From assembly GCA_015491995.1 (NCBI GenBank), contig WGFY01000031.1, positions 1-36,600 on the forward strand: 36,600 bases of DNA, given 5' to 3'. The notes under the pieces were generated by a model. That model was given only the letters and a program-made list of their open reading frames with translations, was not told the origin of the DNA and ran no database searches. This document shows, piece after piece, positions 8,002-15,551 of the stretch (position 1 is the stretch's first letter; every line of letters starts with the position of its first letter). Both the position numbers and the translations under genes were made by a program. The stretch comes from Mesoaciditoga sp. (GTDB lineage Bacteria; Thermotogota; Thermotogae; Mesoaciditogales; Mesoaciditogaceae).

Positions 8002-8090
8002 GCCGAGGTGGTGGAATAGGCAGACACGCATGGTTGAGGGCCATGTGGGCGTTATAGCTCGTGCGGGTTCAAGTCCCGCCCTCGGCACCA
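8002..8090 (+). tRNA. tRNA-Leu, anticodon GAG
   Basis: The acceptor stem GCCGAGG (8002-8008) pairs with CCTCGGC (8080-8086), followed by discriminator A and an encoded CCA (8088-8090). The anticodon stem CATGG/CCATG encloses the loop TTGAGGG, giving anticodon GAG, which reads CUU/CUC leucine codons. A long variable arm follows, as expected for a class II leucine tRNA. The T arm is GCGGG-TTCAAGT-CCCGC. All helices are intact. Confidence 0.97.
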
Positions 8091-8132
8091 GAAGCTGTCC
8101 CAAAAGACAGCCTGTTTTGTTTTGGAGGGAAA

Positions 8133-8750
8133 ATGCTGATTAGCGATCCAAAAACAATAGGAAAAGCCGCTGAAGTGTTAAACAATGCTGGCATAGTGGT
8201 TTTCCCAACTGAAACGGTTTATGGCGTTGGAGCGCTGTTTTCAAAAGAAAAGGCGATAGAAAAAATATACCTTGCAAAGGGAAGACCACATTCAAAGCCA
8301 CTGCTTATCCATATTTCAAGTCTTAAACATCTTGATCTTGCAAAAGATGTTCCCCAAGTTGCATTTGATCTGATAGAGCATTTTTGGCCTGGACCCTTAT
8401 CGATTATCTTAAAAGCTTCCGATTTTTTACCAAAAGCGCTGATGACCGAAGATGGTACGATTGGTTTTAGAATGCCAAGCAACGATTTTTTCAAAAATCT
8501 TGCCGATATGGTTGGACCCATTGCGGCCACAAGTGCAAATAAATCAAATTGTTCTAATCCCAAAAATGTGAAAGAGGCTAAATCCCAACTTGGTAATTTT
8601 GTGGATTTGTACGTTGATGGTGGAAAAACCAAAGAAGGTGTTCCATCCACGATATTGGATCTTACCAAATCCCCTCCCATCATTTTAAGAGTTGGAGCTG
8701 TTAAAATATCAGAATTGGAACGTGTAATTGGAAAAGTTATGCGCTCATGA
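8133..8750 (+). CDS. tsaC: L-threonylcarbamoyladenylate synthase (YrdC/Sua5 domain)
   Basis: About 205 residues, a single YrdC domain without the extra Sua5 C-terminal domain. It makes threonylcarbamoyl-AMP from Thr, bicarbonate and ATP for the t6A modification at tRNA position 37. Family marks are GIVVFPTETVYGVGAL near residues 20-35, KGRPHSKPLLIHI near 48-60, WPGPLSIIL near 85-93 and GPIAATSANKSN near 130-141. The open frame runs back into tRNA-Leu, but ATG 8133 has GGAGGGA six bases before it and lies just after the tRNA, so it is the start. It could be co-transcribed from the tRNA promoter, linking a tRNA to a tRNA-modifying enzyme. Its stop is one base from the end of the convergent ccdA gene. 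Confidence 0.93.
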   Translation: MLISDPKTIGKAAEVLNNAGIVVFPTETVYGVGALFSKEKAIEKIYLAKGRPHSKPLLIHISSLKHLDLAKDVPQVAFDLIEHFWPGPLSIILKASDFLPKALMTEDGTIGFRMPSNDFFKNLADMVGPIAATSANKSNCSNPKNVKEAKSQLGNFVDLYVDGGKTKEGVPSTILDLTKSPPIILRVGAVKISELERVIGKVMRS

Positions 8751-8751
8751 C

Positions 8752-9429
8752 TCACGAAATAGTCAAGGCACCAAGTCTTCCAAAAATCATCAGCATTCCA
8801 ACCACTATCAATATCACTCCACCAACTACGTTAATCTGCCGTTGATATTTTGAGATGAATGGAACTATTTTGTTGATGTAATCTATCAACAAAGCCGAGA
8901 GTAATAAAGGTATCATTATCCCTATTGAGAAGAGGATCAAAAGTATCCCACCGTTTAAACTGTTTCCAGTTGCGGCTATTGTCAATATCGCGCCAAGCGT
9001 TGGTCCAATGCAAGGTGTCCAGGCGAACGAAGTTACGATTCCAAAGAGGAAGGCACTCCAAAAGCTTTCTATTTTCCTGTTGAATGGAATAAGCAATCCT
9101 TTTTCAAAAAAAGGCAATGTGAAAAGCCCGGTATAACTCAACCCAAAGAGAATAACAATTGCTCCTCCAATCACCTCCACCAATCTTTTGGAGTTGCTTA
9201 AGAACATTCCAAAGGTTCCCGTGGCAATACCTAAAATCACAAAAACAACCGACAACCCCAAAGAAAAAGCAAAAGCACGCCAGAGCGCACTTCTTTTCTT
9301 CTTTGAGGAGATCAAAAAAGCAAAAAAACCTGGAAGCAGCGGGAAAATACATGGTGAAAAAAAGCTTAAAAGCCCTCCCAACATAGCCGCCCACCAGTTT
9401 ACTTGAACCGTGACCAAAGAAAATTCCAT
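8752..9429 (-). CDS. ccdA: CcdA/DsbD-type thiol-disulfide transmembrane reductase
   Basis: About 225 residues and six transmembrane segments. It moves electrons from cytoplasmic thioredoxin to extracytoplasmic thiols, for example for cytochrome c assembly or disulfide repair. The two hallmark membrane cysteines are in FFSPCIFPLLPGF (TM1, near residue 25) and AWTPCIGPTLG (TM4, near residue 140), which are symmetry-related Pro-Cys motifs. ATG 9429 is the start because GGGAGGAATAAG directly precedes it; the longer frame has no SD. It is divergent from znuA with only 50 bases between the starts. No thioredoxin-like partner is adjacent. Confidence 0.9.
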   Translation of the reverse strand: MEFSLVTVQVNWWAAMLGGLLSFFSPCIFPLLPGFFAFLISSKKKRSALWRAFAFSLGLSVVFVILGIATGTFGMFLSNSKRLVEVIGGAIVILFGLSYTGLFTLPFFEKGLLIPFNRKIESFWSAFLFGIVTSFAWTPCIGPTLGAILTIAATGNSLNGGILLILFSIGIMIPLLLSALLIDYINKIVPFISKYQRQINVVGGVILIVVGMLMIFGRLGALTIS

Positions 9430-9451
9430 CTTATTCCTCCCTTGACTTAGT

Positions 9452-9460
9452 TGGTATAAT
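9452..9460 (+). promoter_or_regulatory. Extended -10 promoter candidate for znuACB
   Basis: TGG then TATAAT (9455-9460): an extended -10 with a perfect hexamer. The -35 region is poor. The predicted start is very near the SD of znuA, so the leader would be short. Confidence 0.45.
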
Positions 9461-9479
9461 GTGAACGAGGTGATGAATT

Positions 9480-10316
9480 TTGAAAAAAACGTTCTTGGCA
9501 ATGATCATTTCTCTCTTTGCTTTTACGTCAGCTTTTGCAACTTTGTCGATCGTGACAAGTATACCCCCATTAGGGTACTTACTTCAACAGCTTACAGGTA
9601 ACACGGTGAAGATCGAGGTCCTGTTGGGACCCGGAGACAACCCTCATAATTACAGTCTAACCCCTCAGCAGGTGATCAAGATTTCCAAAGCGAATATCTT
9701 CGTAAGTCTTGGCCTTCAAGAAGATGTCTGGATCTCAAAGAAAGTCGTCGCGATAAATCCTAATGTAAAGATCATACAATCAACAGAAGGAATGACGCAA
9801 TTTTTGATAGGTGCTAATGGCAATTACAATCCTCATGTATGGCTTGATGTGAAGTTATACGAGATGATGTGTATCAACATCTATCATGAACTCACCATTT
9901 TTATGCCAAAAGATGACAAGATTCTCTCTGAAAATTTCGCCAAATTTATTCTAAAACTTGAGTATTTAAACAACGAAATAAAAAAGGAGATGATACCTTT
10001 TCACGGAAGAGATTTCATCGCACAACATCCTGCATGGAATTATTTTGCACGTGCTTACGGATTAGGGAAAGAATTTTCACTAGAAAACGATTCTGGGCAA
10101 GCGATCACTCCTAAAGAGTACAAGAGCATTTTGGATTCTATGAAAAGGTACAATATAAATTCCATAATAGGGGATCCCGTTACCCCATCGAAGATAGCTC
10201 GTTCTTTGGCAGCAGAAAGCGGAACGAGAATCGTTGAGATAAATCCTGTGTATTTGTTCAATTACTTCGATTTGATGAAAAACATAGCAAAGAAATTCAC
10301 AGAGGCATTACGGTGA
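9480..10316 (+). CDS. znuA: Metal (Zn/Mn) ABC transporter substrate-binding protein
   Basis: A 278-residue extracytoplasmic binding protein of the TroA/ZnuA cluster. The signal peptide is residues 1-20 (KKTFLAMIISLFAFTSAFA). Three metal-ligand histidines are visible: His56 (GDNPHNYSLTP), His119 (NPHVWLD) and His183 (AQHPAW). The fourth ligand is usually Asp in an IDP motif; here it is Asn255 (VEINPVY). There is no His-rich loop, so Zn versus Mn preference is open. The start is a TTG at 9480 with GAGGTG seven bases upstream; the ATG at 9473 is out of frame. The gene overlaps znuC by four bases (GTGA). It heads a complete three-gene importer operon. Confidence 0.9.
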   Translation: MKKTFLAMIISLFAFTSAFATLSIVTSIPPLGYLLQQLTGNTVKIEVLLGPGDNPHNYSLTPQQVIKISKANIFVSLGLQEDVWISKKVVAINPNVKIIQSTEGMTQFLIGANGNYNPHVWLDVKLYEMMCINIYHELTIFMPKDDKILSENFAKFILKLEYLNNEIKKEMIPFHGRDFIAQHPAWNYFARAYGLGKEFSLENDSGQAITPKEYKSILDSMKRYNINSIIGDPVTPSKIARSLAAESGTRIVEINPVYLFNYFDLMKNIAKKFTEALR

Positions 10317-11083
10317 AGCAATTTTTAGAGATCAAATCGGTAACCGCAGGTTACGATGGACATGTTGCAATTTCAAACATATCGATCAAGTTGGAACTTG
10401 GTAAATTCCATGTCATCATGGGCCCTAACGGTGGAGGAAAAACGACTTTGATCAGGGCCATCGCTGGATTGATATCATATGATGGAAAGATCATCGTGGA
10501 AAATGTAGACATAAAAAAGTACAGAAAGAAGAATTCAATTGGATATTTGGCACAACGTGGTGCGCAATTTTACGATTTTCCTTTGAGCGCTTTAGAAGTC
10601 GTAGAAATGGGACGTTACCGTTTTAAAGAAACGAACCATGCTAAAAAAGAGAAATCTTTTGAATTTCTTAAAGAGGTCAGGATGGCTTCTCATGCAGGCG
10701 TGCCTATAGCAAATCTTAGCGGTGGTCAGCAGCAAAGGGTTCTGATCGCTCGTGCGTTGGCCACCGAATCGAAATTGATGTTGATGGATGAACCTTTAAC
10801 TGGCATGGATCCAAGGACACAGTCGGAGTTTTATGAAATGCTTGAACATTTGAAAAGAGAACACTCCCTGACTGTCATAATCTCAAGTCATGATGTAGGC
10901 TTTACAACAGCTTATGCTGAAAATGTTTTCTGTATAAACAAGTGCCTTGTTCCACACAGCGAAGCCGTGAAATTATTGGAGGAACCAGAAATTACAAAAT
11001 TATATGGTCCTAACATTTGCCTTACGAAACATTACCATACATCATCAGAGGAAGAAGACGAATCGGAGGGAGAAGATGCTTGA
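10313..11083 (+). CDS. znuC: Metal (Zn/Mn) ABC transporter ATPase
   Basis: A 256-residue cytoplasmic ABC ATPase that powers the ZnuAB importer. Walker A is GPNGGGKTTL (near residues 37-46), the signature is LSGGQQQRVLIARAL (near 133-147), Walker B is LMLMDEPLTG (near 152-161) and the switch His is SSHD (near 186). The C-terminus is acidic (EEEDESEGEDA). The start is a GTG overlapping the znuA stop as GTGA, with AGAGG before it. The stop overlaps znuB by eight bases. All ATP-binding motifs are intact. Very confident of the class; the metal is inferred from znuA. Confidence 0.95.
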   Translation: MKQFLEIKSVTAGYDGHVAISNISIKLELGKFHVIMGPNGGGKTTLIRAIAGLISYDGKIIVENVDIKKYRKKNSIGYLAQRGAQFYDFPLSALEVVEMGRYRFKETNHAKKEKSFEFLKEVRMASHAGVPIANLSGGQQQRVLIARALATESKLMLMDEPLTGMDPRTQSEFYEMLEHLKREHSLTVIISSHDVGFTTAYAENVFCINKCLVPHSEAVKLLEEPEITKLYGPNICLTKHYHTSSEEEDESEGEDA

Positions 11084-11909
11084 ATTTTTAAAATTACCAT
11101 TCATGCAACGTACACTCATAGGAGGAGAGCTCGTTGCTATCATAGCCGGAATGGTAAGCCCTATTCTTGTATTTAGAAAAATGTCATTCATGAGCGTTGG
11201 GATCTCTCATGGGACTTTTGCCGGGATAGCGTTGGGGATATTCCTTGGAATTTCTCCATTATGGTCTTCAATGGCTTTCGCAGTGGGACTCGGCATTTGG
11301 ATAGGTTTTACAAGTAAAACCGGTAAAATTTCTGAAGATGCCACAATTGGAACTCTTTTTTCATTTTCAATGGCCTTTGGAATAGTTCTAATCAGTCTTT
11401 CTAAAGGATATCATCCGGACGTCATGGGATATCTCTTTGGAGACTTACTTGCCATATCTCCAAGTGATGTTTACTTTGCGAGTGTGATTTTGCTCATAAC
11501 CGTTTTGTGGTATCTTTTTAGAGGAAAGGCCATTGTATACGCCACATTTGATGAGGATTTTTCAAAAATTGTTGGGATACATGTTGATTTTGATTATTAC
11601 ATTTTTATGGCGATCATGGCTTTGATAACCGTTGCCGTTGTAAGATTTGTCGGTGTTGTTCTTGCAAGCTCCATCATGATTGCACCGGCTGCATCTGCGA
11701 AGATGCTGTCCAAAAAATTTTCACGGATAGTGATGATCGCTATATTCTTTGGGATGATTTCCATTTTCTTTGGAATAGCCTTCTCTTTTTCTTTAAATAT
11801 CCCATCGGGTCCTTCTGTAGTTTTTACCGTGACGACGATATTTCTCATATCTCTCATAATAAAATGGATTCGTGGTAAACGTGGTTCTAACAACGTAAAA
11901 ATGGTATAA
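11076..11909 (+). CDS. znuB: Metal (Zn/Mn) ABC transporter permease
   Basis: About 277 residues with eight or nine transmembrane segments, the ABC-3 permease family. The protein begins MLEFLKLPFMQRTLIGGELVA and carries FRKMSFMSVGISHGTFAGIALG near residues 29-50, the conserved cytoplasmic loop preceding the coupling region. ATG 11076 is chosen because CGGAGGGAGAAG precedes it; the longer frame starts inside znuC without an SD. It overlaps znuC by eight bases. The stop TAA is embedded in the TATAAT of the aspS promoter candidate. It completes the znuA-C-B operon. Confidence 0.93.
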   Translation: MLEFLKLPFMQRTLIGGELVAIIAGMVSPILVFRKMSFMSVGISHGTFAGIALGIFLGISPLWSSMAFAVGLGIWIGFTSKTGKISEDATIGTLFSFSMAFGIVLISLSKGYHPDVMGYLFGDLLAISPSDVYFASVILLITVLWYLFRGKAIVYATFDEDFSKIVGIHVDFDYYIFMAIMALITVAVVRFVGVVLASSIMIAPAASAKMLSKKFSRIVMIAIFFGMISIFFGIAFSFSLNIPSGPSVVFTVTTIFLISLIIKWIRGKRGSNNVKMV

Positions 11910-11910
11910 T
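11902..11910 (+). promoter_or_regulatory. Extended -10 promoter candidate for aspS
   Basis: TGG then TATAAT (11905-11910), overlapping the znuB stop codon. The -35 region is weak. A start near 11917 would give a 36-base leader to the aspS ATG at 11953 and would exclude the upstream TTG at 11914. Confidence 0.4.
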
Positions 11911-11952
11911 TTCTTGAATTCATCAGCACATCGAAGGGAGCAAATTCACGGA

Positions 11953-13680
11953 ATGCTAAAAAGAACGCACAAAATGAATGAAATAAACGATTCAACGGTT
12001 GAAAAAACAGTGATAATAAACGGCTGGGTTGATCGTATACGAAATCTCGGTGGAATAATGTTCATGTGGATTCGAGATCGTTACGGGCTTGTTCAAGTGA
12101 TTTTTGATCCAAATGAAAGTGTGTATGAACAATCCAAATGCATATCTGCCGAATATGTTGTGGCGATAAAAGGAACCGTACGTAAAAGGCCACAAGATGC
12201 GAGAAATCCAAAATTGGCCAGCGGAAACGTTGAAATTCTTGTCAAAGAACTCGAGGTGTTATCCGAGGCGAAAACCCCGCCGATATACACGAATCGTCAA
12301 GAAGGAAATGAAGAAGCAAGGCTTAAATACAGATATCTTGATTTGCGGCATCCATCTCTCCAACAAAATTTGATATTCAGGCATGAACTGACGCAGCAAA
12401 CCAGAAAGTATCTAAGCTCGTTGGATTTTCTTGAAATAGAAACACCATATCTTACCAAATCAACTCCTGAAGGTGCACGGGACTTTTTAGTGCCTTCAAG
12501 GTTGAAAAAAGGTAACTTTTACGCTCTTCCTCAATCTCCCCAGATATTCAAACAGTTGTTGATGATATCAGGCTTTGATCGCTATTATCAGATAGTGCGT
12601 TGCTTCAGGGACGAAAATCTGAGAGCTGACAGGCAGCCTGAGTTCACACAAATAGACTTGGAAATGTCTTTCGTAGAACAGGCGGATGTTCAAAATGTTA
12701 TCAATGGTTTGATAAAGGAACTCTATGAAAACCTTATGAACTTAGACGTTGGAGAAATTCAATCCATGAGTTATTCCGAGGCAATGGAGAGGTATGGCAG
12801 CGATAAACCTGACACAAGATTTTCAATGGAATTGCATGATTTGACCCAAAAAGTGAGCGAGCTTGACATGAAATTTCTTAGTCCATCGGAAAACGAGGCA
12901 TTGAAATTCGTTGTGGTTCCTGCAGGAAATGGATTCTCTAGAAAAACACTTGATTCCTATGTGGAATCTGCGAAGTTAGAAAATCTGAGATTAGGTTGGG
13001 TAAAGATGTCCAACGGTGACTTTTCTGGAGGCGTCTCCAAGATCTTTAAAAACACCAACATGTTAAAGCTTAAAGATGGTGAAATTGCACTTGTTTGTGC
13101 CGGAAAATCTTCCAAGGTGAATGAATTTTTGGGAAAGATAAGAACGAATTTGTCTAAAGAATTAGATCTTATTCCGAAAAACTCCGTTAAAATCCTGTGG
13201 ATCGTGGATTTTCCCATGTTTGAATGGAATGATGATGAAAATCGTTATCAAGCGCAACATCATCCGTTTACGATGCCTTACGTTGAAGATCTTGAAAAAT
13301 ATCCAAATAATTTGGATAGAATACGTGCTCACGCTTACGATTTGGTCATAAATGGATGGGAGTTAGGAAGTGGAAGTGTCAGAATTCATAGAAAGAGTTT
13401 GCAAGAAAAAGTCTTCAAACTCATTGGATTATCGGAAACAGAAGCGAGGGAGCGTTTCGGATTTTTCCTGGAGGCATTTGAGTACGGTGCCCCTCCACAT
13501 GCTGGCTTTGCAATAGGAATCGATAGATTGGTGGCGATCATGAGAGGGGCGCAGTCCTTAAGAGATGTGATCGCGTTCCCAAAAACGACGAGTGGTACAG
13601 ATTTAATGGCAAACGCTCCTTCAAAAATATCTGAAGAACAGCTTAAAGAGCTTGGAATAAGGTTGGAGGTAGATAAATAA
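11953..13680 (+). CDS. aspS: Aspartyl-tRNA synthetase, bacterial type
   Basis: A 575-residue class II synthetase that charges tRNA-Asp. It has an N-terminal OB fold (INGWVDRIRNLGG..WIRDRYG near 20-50), then the catalytic core with GARDFLVPSR near 159-168 and motif 2 FRDENLRADRQPEFTQID near 215-232. A bacterial GAD insertion follows near 290-420, and motif 3 is GFAIGIDRLVAIMRG near 520-534. ATG 11953 gives the family start MLKRTH; a TTG 39 bases upstream opens the frame but lacks an SD. AAGGGAG lies 12 bases before the ATG, slightly far. It overlaps the STAS gene by one base. Length and motifs are normal. Confidence 0.96.
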   Translation: MLKRTHKMNEINDSTVEKTVIINGWVDRIRNLGGIMFMWIRDRYGLVQVIFDPNESVYEQSKCISAEYVVAIKGTVRKRPQDARNPKLASGNVEILVKELEVLSEAKTPPIYTNRQEGNEEARLKYRYLDLRHPSLQQNLIFRHELTQQTRKYLSSLDFLEIETPYLTKSTPEGARDFLVPSRLKKGNFYALPQSPQIFKQLLMISGFDRYYQIVRCFRDENLRADRQPEFTQIDLEMSFVEQADVQNVINGLIKELYENLMNLDVGEIQSMSYSEAMERYGSDKPDTRFSMELHDLTQKVSELDMKFLSPSENEALKFVVVPAGNGFSRKTLDSYVESAKLENLRLGWVKMSNGDFSGGVSKIFKNTNMLKLKDGEIALVCAGKSSKVNEFLGKIRTNLSKELDLIPKNSVKILWIVDFPMFEWNDDENRYQAQHHPFTMPYVEDLEKYPNNLDRIRAHAYDLVINGWELGSGSVRIHRKSLQEKVFKLIGLSETEARERFGFFLEAFEYGAPPHAGFAIGIDRLVAIMRGAQSLRDVIAFPKTTSGTDLMANAPSKISEEQLKELGIRLEVDK

Positions 13681-14015
13681 TGCAAGATTTTGAAGTGGCA
13701 ATTAAAACTCTTAATGACGACATTATAGTCCTTTTAAAGGGAGAATTGGATGCGTACCATTCAATTGAATTTAAAGAAAAGGTGATAGAATCGATCAGAG
13801 GGGATGAAAAAAAAGTTCTTTTGGATATGAACGACTTGAATTACATAGATAGTGCCGGGCTTGGTGCGCTCGTTTCTCTCTTAAAACGTACATCCGAAAA
13901 CGCAAAAGAGTTGAGGTTATTCGGATTGAAAGGTAATGTGAAAAAAGTTTTTGAATTGACAAGACTCAACAAAGTGTTCAAAATATTCGATACTATCGAA
14001 GAAGCGAGGCTATGA
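13680..14015 (+). CDS. STAS-domain anti-sigma factor antagonist (SpoIIAA-like)
   Basis: A 111-residue single STAS domain. In this family an unphosphorylated antagonist binds an anti-sigma/kinase partner and frees a sigma factor; the switch is phosphorylation of a conserved Ser. Here that Ser is Ser58 in NYIDSAGLGALVSLL, and LLDMNDLNYIDSAG matches the family core. Its start overlaps the aspS stop (TAATG) and its stop overlaps the cmk start (ATGA), so it is translated with housekeeping genes. A homologous protein (TM1442) sits at the corresponding place in Thermotoga maritima, as I recall. No partner kinase is encoded nearby; a sigma factor is 6.8 kb downstream on the same strand. Confidence 0.9.
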   Translation: MQDFEVAIKTLNDDIIVLLKGELDAYHSIEFKEKVIESIRGDEKKVLLDMNDLNYIDSAGLGALVSLLKRTSENAKELRLFGLKGNVKKVFELTRLNKVFKIFDTIEEARL

Positions 14016-14671
14016 TTTACATAACAATAGACGGTCCGGCTGGCTCTGGAAAGTCTTCCGTAGCCAGAAGCCTTGCAAAAGAGCTTGAATTCGAGCATTT
14101 AGATACGGGTGCCCTTTACAGAGTCGCAGCGTTGCGTTGGTTACGTGCAAAAAATAGAGAAGAGGAACCCGATAAATTCATCGAAAAAATGTCTTTTACC
14201 AATTTCGAACTGAAAGACGGAAAAATATTTGTAAATGATATCCCTCTTGGAAATGAGATAAGGACTCCAGAAGTTGGGAAGGTAGTTTCTAAAGTGGCTG
14301 AGATTCCAGAGATTCGTGATGTGATCACACGAAAAACGCGTGAACTTGCTCAAAATAAACGTGTGGTGGTAGAGGGAAGAGATATAGGGACGATCGTTTT
14401 ACCAAACGCATGTGTGAAGATATTCCTTACCGCATCTGTGCAAGAGAGAGCTCGTAGAAGGTACGAGGAGTACAAATCAAAAGGGGTTAACATATCTTTT
14501 GAAGAGGTGATAAGGGAGATCAAATCAAGAGATAGGATAGACTCAACAAGAAAAGTTGCTCCTTTGAAGGCAGCAAAAGATGCCGTTTTGTTCAATACAG
14601 ACGGCTTTACCCTTGAAGAAGTTGTGGATAGATTGAAGAATTTGGTGATGAGGGAAATTAAGAAATGCTGA
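14012..14671 (+). CDS. cmk: Cytidylate kinase
   Basis: A 219-residue cytoplasmic nucleoside monophosphate kinase that converts (d)CMP and ATP to (d)CDP. The P-loop is DGPAGSGKSS near residues 6-15. LDTGALYRVAALRW near 32-45 is the CMP-binding helix, VVEGRDIGTIVLPNA near 120-134 is the nucleotide-binding core, and RDRIDSTRKVAPLKAAKDA near 173-191 holds the lid/Asp loop. Length is normal for the short bacterial form. The start overlaps the STAS gene by four bases and the end overlaps ispH by seven. cmk next to ispH and rpsA is a widespread bacterial arrangement. Confidence 0.95.
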   Translation: MIYITIDGPAGSGKSSVARSLAKELEFEHLDTGALYRVAALRWLRAKNREEEPDKFIEKMSFTNFELKDGKIFVNDIPLGNEIRTPEVGKVVSKVAEIPEIRDVITRKTRELAQNKRVVVEGRDIGTIVLPNACVKIFLTASVQERARRRYEEYKSKGVNISFEEVIREIKSRDRIDSTRKVAPLKAAKDAVLFNTDGFTLEEVVDRLKNLVMREIKKC

Positions 14672-15516
14672 AAATAGAAACGGCGAAGAATATAGGGTTT
14701 TGCTTCGGAGTTGAGCGGGCCGTGAAAATCGTTGAAAACGTACTTTCAACAGAAAAGAATGGATATGTAACTGGTGATCTGATTCATAACGAAGAAGAGA
14801 TGAAGCGTTTAGAAAAAATGGGACTTAAGTCGTTTGATTTAAAAGAGAAATGGCCCAATCTCTTGGATTCCACGGTCGTCATCAGAGCACATGGTATTCC
14901 GATGCAAGTTTCAAGAACACTTGAAAAGAGCGCGAAAAAGGTTGTGGATGCAACATGTCCAGTAGTCAGTAGGGTTGCGTCTCTTTTGCAACGTGAAAGA
15001 GAAAAAGGTTTTGAACTCTTTTTGTATGGAAGAAATGGGCATGCAGAGGTCGAATATTTGAAAAGCACCGTCGATCATCTTGAAGTGCTGAACTGGCAGA
15101 ATTTCCAAATATCTTTTTCTGCGGAAAAGATAGCCCTGTTCTCTCAAACAACCATGGACATAGATGGTTTTAAAGAAATGGCGAAGGCCTTTTTGAATTC
15201 AAGAGATTTTTTTTCCACTTTTCACATCCATAACACCATATGTTCCGTGACCATGGAAAGAGAAGAGGAGGTGAAAAGGTTATCAAGGTCCAACGATTTA
15301 TGCTTGATCGTTGGAGGCAGAAAAAGCTCAAATACCAAAAAATTATACGAGATCGCCAAAAGATTGAATGAAAACGCTTATATGATATCAAATGCATCTG
15401 AAATTCAGAAAAATTGGTTTGAATCTGTTAAAAGCGTGGGAATCTGCAGTGGGACCTCAACCCCATTAAGAACGATAGAAGATATCGTTGAGAGGTTGAG
15501 AAATTTCAAAAACTGA
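14665..15516 (+). CDS. ispH: 4-hydroxy-3-methylbut-2-enyl diphosphate reductase
   Basis: A 283-residue [4Fe-4S] enzyme, the last step of the MEP isoprenoid pathway, which makes IPP and DMAPP from HMBPP. The three cluster cysteines are Cys13 (GFCFGV), Cys98 (DATCPVV) and Cys193 (NTICSVT). Substrate contacts visible are RAHGIP near 74-79, GHAEVEYL with Glu128 (the catalytic Glu; most enzymes have GHPEV), and GGRKSSNTKKL near 215. The C-terminal SGTSTP motif is also present. The start is seven bases inside cmk. It is followed by the rpsA leader hairpin. In some bacteria ispH and rpsA are fused; here they are separate genes 33 bases apart. Confidence 0.96.
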   Translation: MLKIETAKNIGFCFGVERAVKIVENVLSTEKNGYVTGDLIHNEEEMKRLEKMGLKSFDLKEKWPNLLDSTVVIRAHGIPMQVSRTLEKSAKKVVDATCPVVSRVASLLQREREKGFELFLYGRNGHAEVEYLKSTVDHLEVLNWQNFQISFSAEKIALFSQTTMDIDGFKEMAKAFLNSRDFFSTFHIHNTICSVTMEREEEVKRLSRSNDLCLIVGGRKSSNTKKLYEIAKRLNENAYMISNASEIQKNWFESVKSVGICSGTSTPLRTIEDIVERLRNFKN

Positions 15517-15551
15517 AGGAGGTGTGCCCACCAATAGGTGGGAAAACAATG
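15516..15551 (+). promoter_or_regulatory. Hairpin between two SD sequences in the rpsA leader
   Basis: A strong SD, AAGGAGGTG, runs from 15516 to 15524. It is followed by CCCACC (15527-15532), loop AATA, and GGTGGG (15537-15542), then AAAACA and the ATG at 15549. The perfect six-pair GC stem either brings the first SD to about 10 bases from the ATG or hides the second SD-like AGGTGGG. The GTG at 15522 lies inside the first SD and cannot use it. This suggests translational control of S1. Confidence 0.6.

Noticed and set aside
8061-8132. Extension of tsaC back to 8061
   Set aside because: It would begin inside tRNA-Leu; ATG 8133 has its own strong SD and the family N-terminus.
11914-11952. TTG 11914 as the aspS start
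   Set aside because: No SD; it lies next to the -10 candidate, and MLKRTH at 11953 matches the family N-terminus.
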